In this document: positions 1 to 5,280 of the stretch, piece after piece
Layout: each line of letters begins with the position of its first letter
How positions within the stretch are numbered: position 1 is the stretch's first letter
NCBI GenBank assembly: GCA_913041025.1
Contig: CAJWGQ010000100.1
Location: 1-10,020, forward strand
Reading direction: 5' to 3'
DNA from: an uncultured Gammaproteobacteria bacterium
GTDB taxonomy: Bacteria > Pseudomonadota > Gammaproteobacteria > Pseudomonadales > Azotimanducaceae_A
Length of the DNA stretch: 10,020 nucleotides
Program-made: the position numbers and the translations under genes
Notes under the pieces: generated by a model
Database searches by the model: none
Seen by the model: only the letters and a program-made list of their open reading frames with translations
What the model was told of the DNA's origin: nothing

Positions 1-2
1 TT

Positions 3-206
3 TTTGGTCTTGGGTCTCTGTTTGTCGCATTGGTTTGGGTTTATGAACCGCTTCGATTTTTCTTAGATAAAGTGTTCAGTAACTTGAAATTCTTTGATGT
101 CACCGCAATCTTGATTCCAGCAGCGGTTATTTTGGCTTGCTTGCTCGGATGGTTAGGTGCCTTTCTTTGTGTAAGACAACAGCTGAAGAAATTAGAAATT
201 CTATAA
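3..206 (+). CDS. ftsX: FtsX C-terminus (cell-division ABC transporter permease subunit), 5' truncated by window
   Basis: The open frame runs from the window edge to TAA at 204-206 and gives the last 67 residues of a membrane protein. They contain the end of one hydrophobic segment (about residues 1-14 of the fragment), a short extracytoplasmic stretch, a last transmembrane helix (about 33-55) and the tail GWLGAFLCVRQQLKKLEIL. That ending (GWLGA, then a charged amphipathic tail) is typical of gammaproteobacterial FtsX. FtsX pairs with the ATPase FtsE at the division septum and controls peptidoglycan hydrolases. Position supports the call: ftsE-ftsX-rpoH is a classic gammaproteobacterial order, with rpoH transcribed from its own promoters. 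No convincing intrinsic terminator follows. The identification rests on the tail and on context, since most of the protein lies outside the window. Confidence 0.88.
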   Translation, partial: FGLGSLFVALVWVYEPLRFFLDKVFSNLKFFDVTAILIPAAVILACLLGWLGAFLCVRQQLKKLEIL

Positions 207-265
207 ATATCAGTAGGTCGTCTAACTCTCTTTTTTATTATAGATCGATCGGTTGGACTCCAACT

Positions 266-427
266 CTAATGGTAACCAGCTGACATCCACGCCTCCGGAA
301 GCTTGGCATATTTAGAAGTTGCAAAATTCAAACGCGTTGCCGGGTCTTCCGCAGGTCGATTAGACAGCTCACTTCCTGTTCTGTCCTCTCCATCGACTAT
401 TGTAATGTTCGTACGGCGCTCTCTTAT
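266..427 (-). pseudogene. Possible decayed gene end or small-element remnant (53 codons)
   Basis: On the minus strand an open frame follows a TGA (430-428) and ends at TAG (268-266). Its 53 codons read like real protein, for example SNRPAEDPATRLNFATSKYA followed by KLPEAWMSAGYH. There is no ATG, GTG or TTG near its beginning; the first in-frame TTG is codon 33 and the first ATG codon 48, so it is not an intact gene as it stands. Part of it (GCAGGTCGATTAG on the plus strand, 351-363) recurs with one mismatch at 545-557, close to one copy of the 16-base repeat. That would fit a leftover of a transposed or repeated element, but I do not recognise the family. A chance open frame of this length is also possible. 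Confidence 0.25.
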
Positions 428-439
428 TCAGACAAAATA

Positions 440-469
440 TAGACATATTGAGATATAATCCATTATAAT
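440..469 (+). promoter_or_regulatory. Candidate sigma-70 promoter for rpoH (upstream)
   Basis: TAGACA at 440-445 (five of six matches to TTGACA) is followed after 18 bases by a perfect TATAAT at 464-469. A second TATAAT lies at 454-459, but only a poor -35 (CAGACA, 429-434, spacer 19) precedes it. Transcription would begin near 476 and give a leader of about 140 bases that includes the CIRCE element. E. coli rpoH also has several upstream promoters. Prediction from hexamers only, in an AT-rich region where chance matches are common. Confidence 0.5.
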
Positions 470-472
470 GGA
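459..472. promoter_or_regulatory. 14-bp perfect palindrome overlapping the -10 box
   Basis: TCCATTATAATGGA is its own reverse complement and contains the TATAAT of the candidate upstream rpoH promoter (464-469). A dimeric regulator bound here would cover the -10 element. No known operator consensus came to mind, and an AT-rich palindrome of this length can arise by chance. Confidence 0.35.
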
Positions 473-479
473 ATACTAT

Positions 480-507
480 TAGACATATATGAATATAAAA
501 GTACTAT
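480..507 (+). promoter_or_regulatory. Candidate second sigma-70 promoter for rpoH
   Basis: TAGACA at 480-485 and TACTAT at 502-507 are separated by 16 bases. The -35 matches five of six and the -10 four of six consensus bases. The start would fall near 514, placing the CIRCE operator about 46 bases into the transcript. A third TAGACA at 531-536 has only a weak partner (TAGGCT, 555-560); if used, its start site would lie inside the CIRCE itself. Confidence 0.35.
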
Positions 508-559
508 TGTGTTTTAAAAGAGACAAAATATAGACAACACGTTCGCAGGCCGATTAGGC

Positions 560-586
560 TTAGCACTCTCTCTCTGAGAGTGCTAA
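560..586. promoter_or_regulatory. CIRCE operator (HrcA binding site) upstream of rpoH
   Basis: The sequence is TTAGCACTC, nine bases, GAGTGCTAA, which matches the full CIRCE consensus at every position. The spacer extends the symmetry by two pairs, giving an 11-base inverted repeat around a five-base centre. It ends 17 bases before the GGAG of the rpoH ribosome binding site and 28 bases before the ATG, the usual place for CIRCE between promoter and start codon. CIRCE is the operator of the repressor HrcA, which needs GroEL to stay active and normally controls groESL and dnaK operons. Here it should repress rpoH when GroE is free and release it when GroE is busy with misfolded protein. In RNA it would also form a stable hairpin. 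The hrcA gene is not in this window, so control by HrcA is inferred. Confidence 0.93.
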
Positions 587-614
587 CATTACTAGACGCT
601 TTTGGAGACAGTTT

Positions 615-1466
615 ATGACATCAGATGTAATGAGTTTATCTAACCTGGCACCAGGCCAGGATATAGATTCTTACCTACAGACTATCAGTAATTTTCCGAT
701 TTTGGACGCAGAGGAAGAAAAGATATTGGCAGAACGATTTGTCCTCGAAGGGGACATCGAAGCCGCGAGATCATTGGTAGTCGCTCATTTGCGGTTCGTA
801 GTTCACTTGGCTCGTAGCTATAGAGGTTATGGCATGAATGAAGCAGATTTAATCCAAGAAGGTAATGTTGGATTAATGAAGGCTGTGAAACGTTTTGACC
901 CTAGCGTAGGTGTTCGTCTGATTTCGTTCGCAGTGCATTGGATTAAAGCTGAAATTCACGAATACATCCTGAAAAATTTCCGAATAGTGAAAGTGGCGAC
1001 GACGAAGGCACAAAGAAAATTGTTTTTCAATCTGAGGTCTGCAAAAAAGAATCTGAGTTGGTTGACCGCAGATGAATCTAAAGCAATCGCAGAAGATCTC
1101 GGTGTACCTGTAGCTGAAGTTGTTAAAATGGAAAGTCGGCTGACGGCATCAGATGCTGGATATGATGGTTACGATTCTGATGATGAAAACGTTCCTCTGT
1201 CTCCTTCCCAATATTTGACTTCTGACGTAGAAGACCCTGCTGATTCGGTTTTGCGTAATAGCGAGGAGCAGGATAGCAGGAGGAGGCTTGAATTAGCGAT
1301 TTCTGAACTTGATCCTCGCAGCAAGGAAATTTTACAGCAAAGATGGCTCTCTGATGAGAAGGCCACGCTCCACGAGTTAGCGTCGAGCTATGGTGTTTCG
1401 GCTGAAAGAATACGTCAGATCGAAAAAAATGCGATGACGAAAATAAGAAATCACATGCAGGTGTGA
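615..1466 (+). CDS. rpoH: RNA polymerase heat-shock sigma factor RpoH (sigma-32)
   Basis: RpoH directs RNA polymerase to heat-shock promoters (chaperones, proteases). At 283 residues it is almost the length of the E. coli protein. Region 2 shows DLIQEGNVGLMKAVKRFDP (78-96) and the -10 recognition stretch RLISFAVHWIKAEIHEYIL. The RpoH box QRKLFFNLR, diagnostic against other group 2/3 sigmas, lies at 133-141. Region 4 has the helix-turn-helix around 251-278 (VSAERIRQIEKNAM). Residues aligned with the E. coli region 2.1 turnover/SRP-contact surface (L47, A50, K51, I54) are I48, A51, R52 and V55, all conservative, so chaperone and FtsH control is probably retained. The ATG is chosen because GGAG (604-607) sits seven bases upstream. 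The perfect CIRCE operator just ahead suggests transcriptional control by HrcA as well. The stop overlaps a possible GTG start of the next gene. Confidence 0.97.
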   Translation: MTSDVMSLSNLAPGQDIDSYLQTISNFPILDAEEEKILAERFVLEGDIEAARSLVVAHLRFVVHLARSYRGYGMNEADLIQEGNVGLMKAVKRFDPSVGVRLISFAVHWIKAEIHEYILKNFRIVKVATTKAQRKLFFNLRSAKKNLSWLTADESKAIAEDLGVPVAEVVKMESRLTASDAGYDGYDSDDENVPLSPSQYLTSDVEDPADSVLRNSEEQDSRRRLELAISELDPRSKEILQQRWLSDEKATLHELASSYGVSAERIRQIEKNAMTKIRNHMQV

Positions 1467-1879
1467 TTCAAGGATTACTTCGCTCAAATGGGGTTTTTGT
1501 GATCCAATCCAATCGTCTATTTCAGTTAGCCGCTGGCTTGTTGGGCGCTTCGGGTGTGGTTTTCGGAGCGTGGGGTGCCCATGGATTAGGAGGGCATTTA
1601 GGGGAAAGCTCGCTCAATAGTTGGCAGACGGGCGTGGACTATCAGTTACTGCACGCGATTCTATTATTTGCGATCGGGATTAAGCATGCATCTGGGGAAA
1701 CCGGGTTGCGAATTGTTATCAGCGGCGCCTTCATTCTCCTAGGCACTTTGATGTTTAGCGGTAGCATATATTCAATGCTGCTCCTGAGCTGGGATTGGTT
1801 GTGGCCGATCACGCCTCTTGGGGGTTTATTTCTTATTCTGGGCTGGTTAGTAATATTATACGATGCAATTGTTGCATGA
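1463..1879 (+). CDS. DUF423 family small membrane protein (YgdD-like)
   Basis: A 138-residue protein with four hydrophobic segments (about 20-36, 60-73, 83-107 and 117-135) and the family hallmarks GAWGAHGL (35-42), a W-x6-Q-LLHA stretch (54-65) and GSIYS plus ITPLGG near the end. This is the DUF423/YgdD family of inner-membrane proteins, whose function is not known. The start is uncertain. GTG at 1463 overlaps the rpoH stop (GTGA), which allows translational coupling but has no ribosome binding site. GTG at 1499 (codon 13) lies five bases after GGGG (1490-1493) and would give an N-terminus closer to the family's usual short lead before helix 1. The 3' end runs into the region upstream of trmB, so the three plus-strand genes probably form one transcript. 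Confidence 0.88.
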   Translation: MIQGLLRSNGVFVIQSNRLFQLAAGLLGASGVVFGAWGAHGLGGHLGESSLNSWQTGVDYQLLHAILLFAIGIKHASGETGLRIVISGAFILLGTLMFSGSIYSMLLLSWDWLWPITPLGGLFLILGWLVILYDAIVA

Positions 1880-1892
1880 TAAGGGTGCGAAC

Positions 1893-2564
1893 ATGGGCAG
1901 CTTGCATGCGAAAAACATATACACGAATTTTAGAGGTCGAATAACGCCCGCTCAAAAATCTGCAATAGAGCGCTACGGAAATCAGTATTTTATTACTGAC
2001 TTGAGGAACCTAGATAGCCTGGTACGGACAGCATCTAGTCAAGAGCTGAAGATAGAGATCGGGTTTGGAATGGGCGTAGAGCTTGCGCGTTGGGCGACAG
2101 AGTCCCCAGATGCATCAATCCTGGGTATCGAGCTCTATAGGCCTGGTATAGGGTCGCTGTTCTCGAAACTGGTTAGCGAGGGTATAGAAAACGTCAGGGT
2201 AGTCGAAGCTCCCGCTCAAATTGTAATTGGTGAATTACCTAACAATTCGGTTGATGAGATCCGAATCTTATTCCCGGACCCCTGGCCAAAAAAGCGGCAT
2301 CACAAGAGACGGCTCATCCAGAAGGATTTTATCTGCCAGGTTGAGAGAGTATTAGCAAAAGGCGGGCGCCTACAGATAGCTACAGACTGGAAACCCTATG
2401 CTGATTGGGTTCTTTTCTGTATTGAAGAAAATACTGGTTTTGTGAAATTAGTGGACGAGGGTATGTTGGCTCAAGGTGAGAGAGGCTTACCTACAAAATT
2501 TGAAAAGAGGGGCTTGAACCTTAAACATAAGGTGGCCGATTTTACGTTTGAAAAAACCTCTTGA
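1893..2564 (+). CDS. trmB: tRNA (guanine-N7)-methyltransferase TrmB
   Basis: TrmB transfers a methyl group from SAM to N7 of G46 in the variable loop of many tRNAs. The SAM-binding glycine loop is EIGFGMG (55-61), followed by GIEL. The tRNA-binding and catalytic stretch FPDPWPKKRHHKRR spans 127-140, ATDWKPYA lies at 153-160, and the C-terminal family signature TKFEKRG is at 201-207. I chose ATG 1893 (223 residues), which has AAGGG at 1881-1885, seven bases upstream. The longer in-frame ATG at 1863 overlaps the DUF423 gene and has no ribosome binding site. All catalytic landmarks are present. In Pseudomonas-type genomes trmB sits in the same place, often after thiS-thiG, which are absent here. 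The stop codon lies only four bases from the hemW stop on the other strand. Confidence 0.96.
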   Translation: MGSLHAKNIYTNFRGRITPAQKSAIERYGNQYFITDLRNLDSLVRTASSQELKIEIGFGMGVELARWATESPDASILGIELYRPGIGSLFSKLVSEGIENVRVVEAPAQIVIGELPNNSVDEIRILFPDPWPKKRHHKRRLIQKDFICQVERVLAKGGRLQIATDWKPYADWVLFCIEENTGFVKLVDEGMLAQGERGLPTKFEKRGLNLKHKVADFTFEKTS

Positions 2565-2571
2565 TCGATCA
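2562..2571. other. Convergent stop codons inside one 10-bp palindrome
   Basis: TGATCGATCA contains the trmB stop (TGA, 2562-2564, plus strand) and the hemW stop (TGA, 2571-2569, minus strand) as its two halves. There is no spacer for a loop and no T-run, so it is not a usual bidirectional terminator. Transcripts from the two strands probably overlap at their 3' ends here. Confidence 0.6.
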
Positions 2572-3675
2572 GAAGCAAAAGTGCTCTAAGACACTATCAA
2601 GGTTTCTATAGCCAAACGGTGTTGTTTGGCATTTGTTCGGGTTAACGAGGCCAAGATCAGAAAGGTTACTCCAAATAGATTCTACATCTGAGAAATGTAA
2701 TCCTGTATTACGCTCAAATGAGGACCATTCTGCGCCATCTAAAAGCCTAAGAGCGTTCATCATGAATTCCAGAATTAGATCTTTTTGTGTGATCCTGAGT
2801 ATCGATGTCTCAGAGGGTTGGTGTTGATAAATTCTTGGCTGACTTGGTTTTTGTGTTCTAATCACTCGATTTAAGAAAGTCAGTTTTCCATGGGCGCCCG
2901 CGCCGACACCAAGATAATCACCGAAATTCCAATAGTTCAAATTGTGACGGCATTCAAAAGATTCTTGAGCAAAGGCTGAAATCTCGTATCTTAAGTAGTG
3001 ATGCTCTGATAGAAGACGCAAGCCTTCTTCTTCGATTTGGGTCAATGTAGGGTCGCGAGGTAGTTTTGGTCTATTTTTATAAAACTCGGTTTTTGGTTCT
3101 ATTGTTAATTGATACCAAGATATGTGTTCTGGCTCGAGAGCCACGGCTTGTTCGAGATCCTTGATCGCTTGTGAGACAGTTTGATGGGGAAGTCCCCACA
3201 TTAGATCGATGTTAATGTTTGTAAACCCAGTGTCCCGGATTGATTCAAATGCAGAAAATATTTCACGACTTTCATGTATTCTTCCGAGAGAGTTTAGGTG
3301 CTTGTCGTTGAATGATTGTGCTCCCATTGAAATTCGATTAACGCCAGCGCTCCTCAGCTCCGAAAGGTTGCTAAATTCGAGAGCGCCCGGATTAAGCTCT
3401 AGAGTGACTTCGACGCTCTCATCTAAATTGGTAGCACTTAATACATCCTGAATATAATGTGGAGATGCGAGACTCGGAGTGCCTCCTCCAAAGAAAACCG
3501 ATCTATACTTTTTTGACCCGTAGGTCATTTGTTGGTGCGTTAAATCTTCCGCTACGGCTGCAAAGTACTCTTTTTGTGGCGCTACTCCCTTTATGGGGTG
3601 AGAGTTGAAATCGCAATATGGACACTTTTTGACGCACCAAGGAAAATGAATGTAGAGCCCTGGAGAAGACAGCAT
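2569..3675 (-). CDS. hemW: HemW, heme chaperone of the radical SAM family (CPO3/HemN-like)
   Basis: HemW binds heme and is thought to deliver it to respiratory proteins; it was long annotated as oxygen-independent coproporphyrinogen oxidase. The 368-residue protein has the radical SAM cluster motif C14-x3-C18-x2-C21 within HFPWCVKKCPYCDF, FFGGGTPS at 61-68 and the HemW hallmark HNLNYWNFGDYLGVGAGAHG at 244-263. The C-terminal GYRNLDSVLEHF matches the HemW C-terminal domain. The lead expected of true HemN, with its extra upstream cysteine, is missing, which favours HemW. The start ATG overlaps the rdgB stop by one base (TAATG), with no ribosome binding site of its own, so it probably depends on translational coupling. 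Last gene of the minus-strand series. Confidence 0.95.
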   Translation of the reverse strand: MLSSPGLYIHFPWCVKKCPYCDFNSHPIKGVAPQKEYFAAVAEDLTHQQMTYGSKKYRSVFFGGGTPSLASPHYIQDVLSATNLDESVEVTLELNPGALEFSNLSELRSAGVNRISMGAQSFNDKHLNSLGRIHESREIFSAFESIRDTGFTNINIDLMWGLPHQTVSQAIKDLEQAVALEPEHISWYQLTIEPKTEFYKNRPKLPRDPTLTQIEEEGLRLLSEHHYLRYEISAFAQESFECRHNLNYWNFGDYLGVGAGAHGKLTFLNRVIRTQKPSQPRIYQHQPSETSILRITQKDLILEFMMNALRLLDGAEWSSFERNTGLHFSDVESIWSNLSDLGLVNPNKCQTTPFGYRNLDSVLEHFCF

Positions 3676-4265
3676 TAAAAGCTGAGTTTTCGCAGCTTGG
3701 TCATCAAATCTTGTGAGGCGTGAGCTCTATGGCTTATTCGATTTTTGGTTTCCGGTGGTAGCTCAGCCGCAGTGCATTTGTATTCGTCTAGCCAAAAGTA
3801 GGGATCGTAGCCAAACCCGTTTTGGCCCTTTGGACTCTGTATTATCGCGCCATGCCATTCGCCTATCCCTATTATTGGCGTCGGGTCCTCTTCGTGTCTT
3901 ATGAAAACGAGAACGCAGTAATAGAAAGCATCATTTATCGATTGATTTTCAAGCGCTTTCACTAGTTTTTGGTTATTTTCTTGGTCTGTAGCTGCCAATC
4001 CAGCATATCTGGCGGAGAAGATACCTGGTTGACCCATGAGCGCCGGCACACATATCCCACTATCGTCTGCTATGCTTGGTAGTCCAGAGAAACGCGATAC
4101 CTCGCGCGCTTTAATCAAAGCGTTTTCAATAAAAGTTTTCCCCGTTTCTTCGGGACTTGCGATACCAAAGTCATCTTGAGTGATCAGTTCGAAGCCAAGT
4201 GGTTCTAAAATCGGAACCAGTTCTTTGACTTTACCTTGGTTTCTTGTTGCGAGAACGATTTTCAT
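3675..4265 (-). CDS. rdgB: dITP/XTP pyrophosphatase (RdgB/HAM1 family)
   Basis: RdgB hydrolyses non-canonical purine nucleoside triphosphates (dITP, ITP, XTP) to monophosphate and pyrophosphate, keeping them out of DNA and RNA. From ATG 4265 the protein has 196 residues, one fewer than the E. coli enzyme. It begins with the substrate-binding MKIVLATRNQGKVKEL. The active-site loop IADDSGICVPAL places the catalytic aspartate at D68, and SARYAG (84-89), GFGYDPYF (150-157) and SHRAHA (178-183) are intact. A TTG 12 bases upstream is in frame, but ATG 4265 gives the family N-terminus and forms an ATGA overlap with the DUF4426 stop; purine-rich GGGGCGAAGA precedes it. rdgB-hemW is a conserved pair across gammaproteobacteria. 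Confidence 0.96.
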   Translation of the reverse strand: MKIVLATRNQGKVKELVPILEPLGFELITQDDFGIASPEETGKTFIENALIKAREVSRFSGLPSIADDSGICVPALMGQPGIFSARYAGLAATDQENNQKLVKALENQSINDAFYYCVLVFIRHEEDPTPIIGIGEWHGAIIQSPKGQNGFGYDPYFWLDEYKCTAAELPPETKNRISHRAHASQDLMTKLRKLSF

Positions 4266-4690
4266 TCTTCGCCCCAATACAGTTTTTTTGTGAACCTCAA
4301 AGTTTCTGCTTTATTAGCAGGAAGCTGGATTTCGGTCGAGAATCTTAATAACTCTTCCTTTCCATGTTTAATTGCTGCTACATAGTATATCGCGCTACCC
4401 TCGGAGAATTCGCTAAAGCTTAATTCTTCCTGCTGGCCAAGTAGGTTTTCTTTTTTTCCTTCTACAGACGCTTGTACCGAAGAGCCGTTTCGATCCTTTA
4501 TAGCGATATTTAAAATAGACCGATCCTTCGCTCGCACAAACTGATACTGATTAGCCACATTTTTGGATAGCATCAGCGTTGGCACGATAGAGTAGTGTAT
4601 CGTGAGCCCGTCCCGTGTCTCTAGGGTTTCAGCCGAAGTTCCAACAATAATTAGCAGACTGACTAGAAAGAGTGTCAAACGAGAATACAT
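4262..4690 (-). CDS. DUF4426 family exported protein
   Basis: A 142-residue protein with a clear signal peptide: a basic start (MYSR), a hydrophobic core at 5-17 and a likely signal peptidase I cut after TSA (residue 20). The mature part has no cysteine at the cleavage site, so it is probably soluble and periplasmic rather than a lipoprotein. Features shared with DUF4426 proteins are an early IHYSIVPT region, VRAKDRSILNIAI, ENLLGQ and EGSAIYYVA, then a beta-rich end. Function is unknown. The family typically sits between metW and rdgB in Pseudomonas-like genomes, as here. It overlaps metW by one base (TAATG) and rdgB by four (ATGA), so its amount is tied to theirs. Confidence 0.82.
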   Translation of the reverse strand: MYSRLTLFLVSLLIIVGTSAETLETRDGLTIHYSIVPTLMLSKNVANQYQFVRAKDRSILNIAIKDRNGSSVQASVEGKKENLLGQQEELSFSEFSEGSAIYYVAAIKHGKEELLRFSTEIQLPANKAETLRFTKKLYWGEE

Positions 4691-5280
4691 TATGACTTGC
4701 CCAATCTATAAAACGCGAAAGCGCTCAAAAGATTAGGAGCAACTTTTATTAAGGGACTGCTGTTGTGTTGGCTGTTAACGTATTTTTTTTCGATTATGTT
4801 GATACTCAGTTTTTTACAAAGAACTTCAAAATCTCGGCAAGTACATAGGTGAATGTTAGGGGTATCAAACCAGCTATTTGGCAAATGCTGTGATACAGGC
4901 ATGTTGCCCATGGCAATTTGCAATCTGCATCTCCAATTACCGAAGTTGGGGAAGGAGACAATGCATTCATTACCAATTCGAAGCATTTCTAATAAAAGTT
5001 GATCTGGAGCTTCCACAGATTGCAGTGTTTCAGTCATCACTACTATTGCAAAGCTGTTACTAGCAAAGCTGTCCAGTCCCCTGTTTAGATCGTGCTCGAT
5101 CACATTGACTCCTTTTTGGAGACATTGCTCAATGTTCGCGGCGTCAAGGTCTAGACCATATCCGGTTACTGACTTATTTGTTTTGAGATAGCTCAATAAC
5201 TCACCATTTCCGCAGCCCAAGTCTAAAACTCGTGTTTGAGGTTGAACCAAATCAGCGATTAGTTGTAGATCAGACCTCAT
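4690..5280 (-). CDS. metW: MetW, methyltransferase-fold partner of MetX in methionine synthesis
   Basis: MetW has a SAM-methyltransferase fold and works with MetX at the homoserine acylation step; in several proteobacteria MetX is reported to need it for activity. The 196-residue protein shows the SAM-loop motif [12 protein letters not shown] (18-29), the acidic end of the next strand (GLDLD, 42-46) and the MetW-specific block [14 protein letters not shown] with [10 protein letters not shown] and [13 protein letters not shown] (109-148). ATG 5280 is chosen because it gives the standard MRSDLQLI opening and has GGGA about eight bases upstream, inside the metX 3' end. The gene overlaps metX by 11 bases, the usual intimate metX-metW arrangement. 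No residue looks missing. Whether MetW methylates anything itself is not known to me. Confidence 0.95.
   Translation of the reverse strand: MRSDLQLIADLVQPQTRVLDLGCGNGELLSYLKTNKSVTGYGLDLDAANIEQCLQKGVNVIEHDLNRGLDSFASNSFAIVVMTETLQSVEAPDQLLLEMLRIGNECIVSFPNFGNWRCRLQIAMGNMPVSQHLPNSWFDTPNIHLCTCRDFEVLCKKLSINIIEKKYVNSQHNSSPLIKVAPNLLSAFAFYRLGKS

Larger units (their letters stand above)
430..536. repeat. 16-bp direct repeat pair AGACAAAATATAGACA
   Basis: AGACAAAATATAGACA occurs exactly at 430-445 and again at 521-536, so the copies start 91 bases apart. Shorter pieces of the same pattern lie between them: TAGACATAT at 440-448 and 480-488, and TACTATT at 474-480 and 502-508. The block is strongly AT-rich. 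It could be a set of binding sites for a regulator, duplicated promoter modules (each copy ends in TAGACA, close to the -35 consensus TTGACA), or the ends of a small element. The sequence alone does not decide between these. Confidence 0.7.
207..614. other. ftsX-rpoH intergenic region: rpoH control region plus possible remnant
   Basis: This is the only long gene-free stretch in the window (408 bases). Its left half (207-425) is of ordinary composition, has no plus-strand gene, and carries a coding-like open frame without a normal start on the minus strand (266-427). Its right half (426-540) is very AT-rich and holds two copies of a 16-base direct repeat, three TAGACA boxes, two TATAAT hexamers and a 14-base palindrome. 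The last part (560-614) holds a perfect CIRCE operator and the rpoH ribosome binding site. I see no tRNA, riboswitch or strong terminator. Confidence 0.8.

Noticed and set aside
211..240. Possible terminator after ftsX
   Set aside because: There is a T-run at 231-236, but the only stem ahead of it is about four weak pairs and not adjacent to the run.
252..264. GTTGG-ACT-CCAAC small hairpin
   Set aside because: A five-pair stem with no T-run or partner feature; too common by chance to call.
328..393. Short minus-strand ORF with ATG (MERTEQEVSCLIDLRKTRQRV)
   Set aside because: Only 21 residues, no clear ribosome binding site, and it competes with the more protein-like frame at 266-427.
560..600. 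CIRCE inverted repeat as an intrinsic terminator
   Set aside because: The strong stem is followed by CATTACTAGACG rather than a T-run, and the consensus match to CIRCE explains it fully.
1169..1366. 65-codon minus-strand open frame
   Set aside because: Antisense to the conserved C-terminal half of rpoH, very rich in Ser and Leu; a frame shadow.
3209..3451. 80-codon plus-strand open frame
   Set aside because: Antisense to hemW in its radical SAM core; no sign of independent coding.
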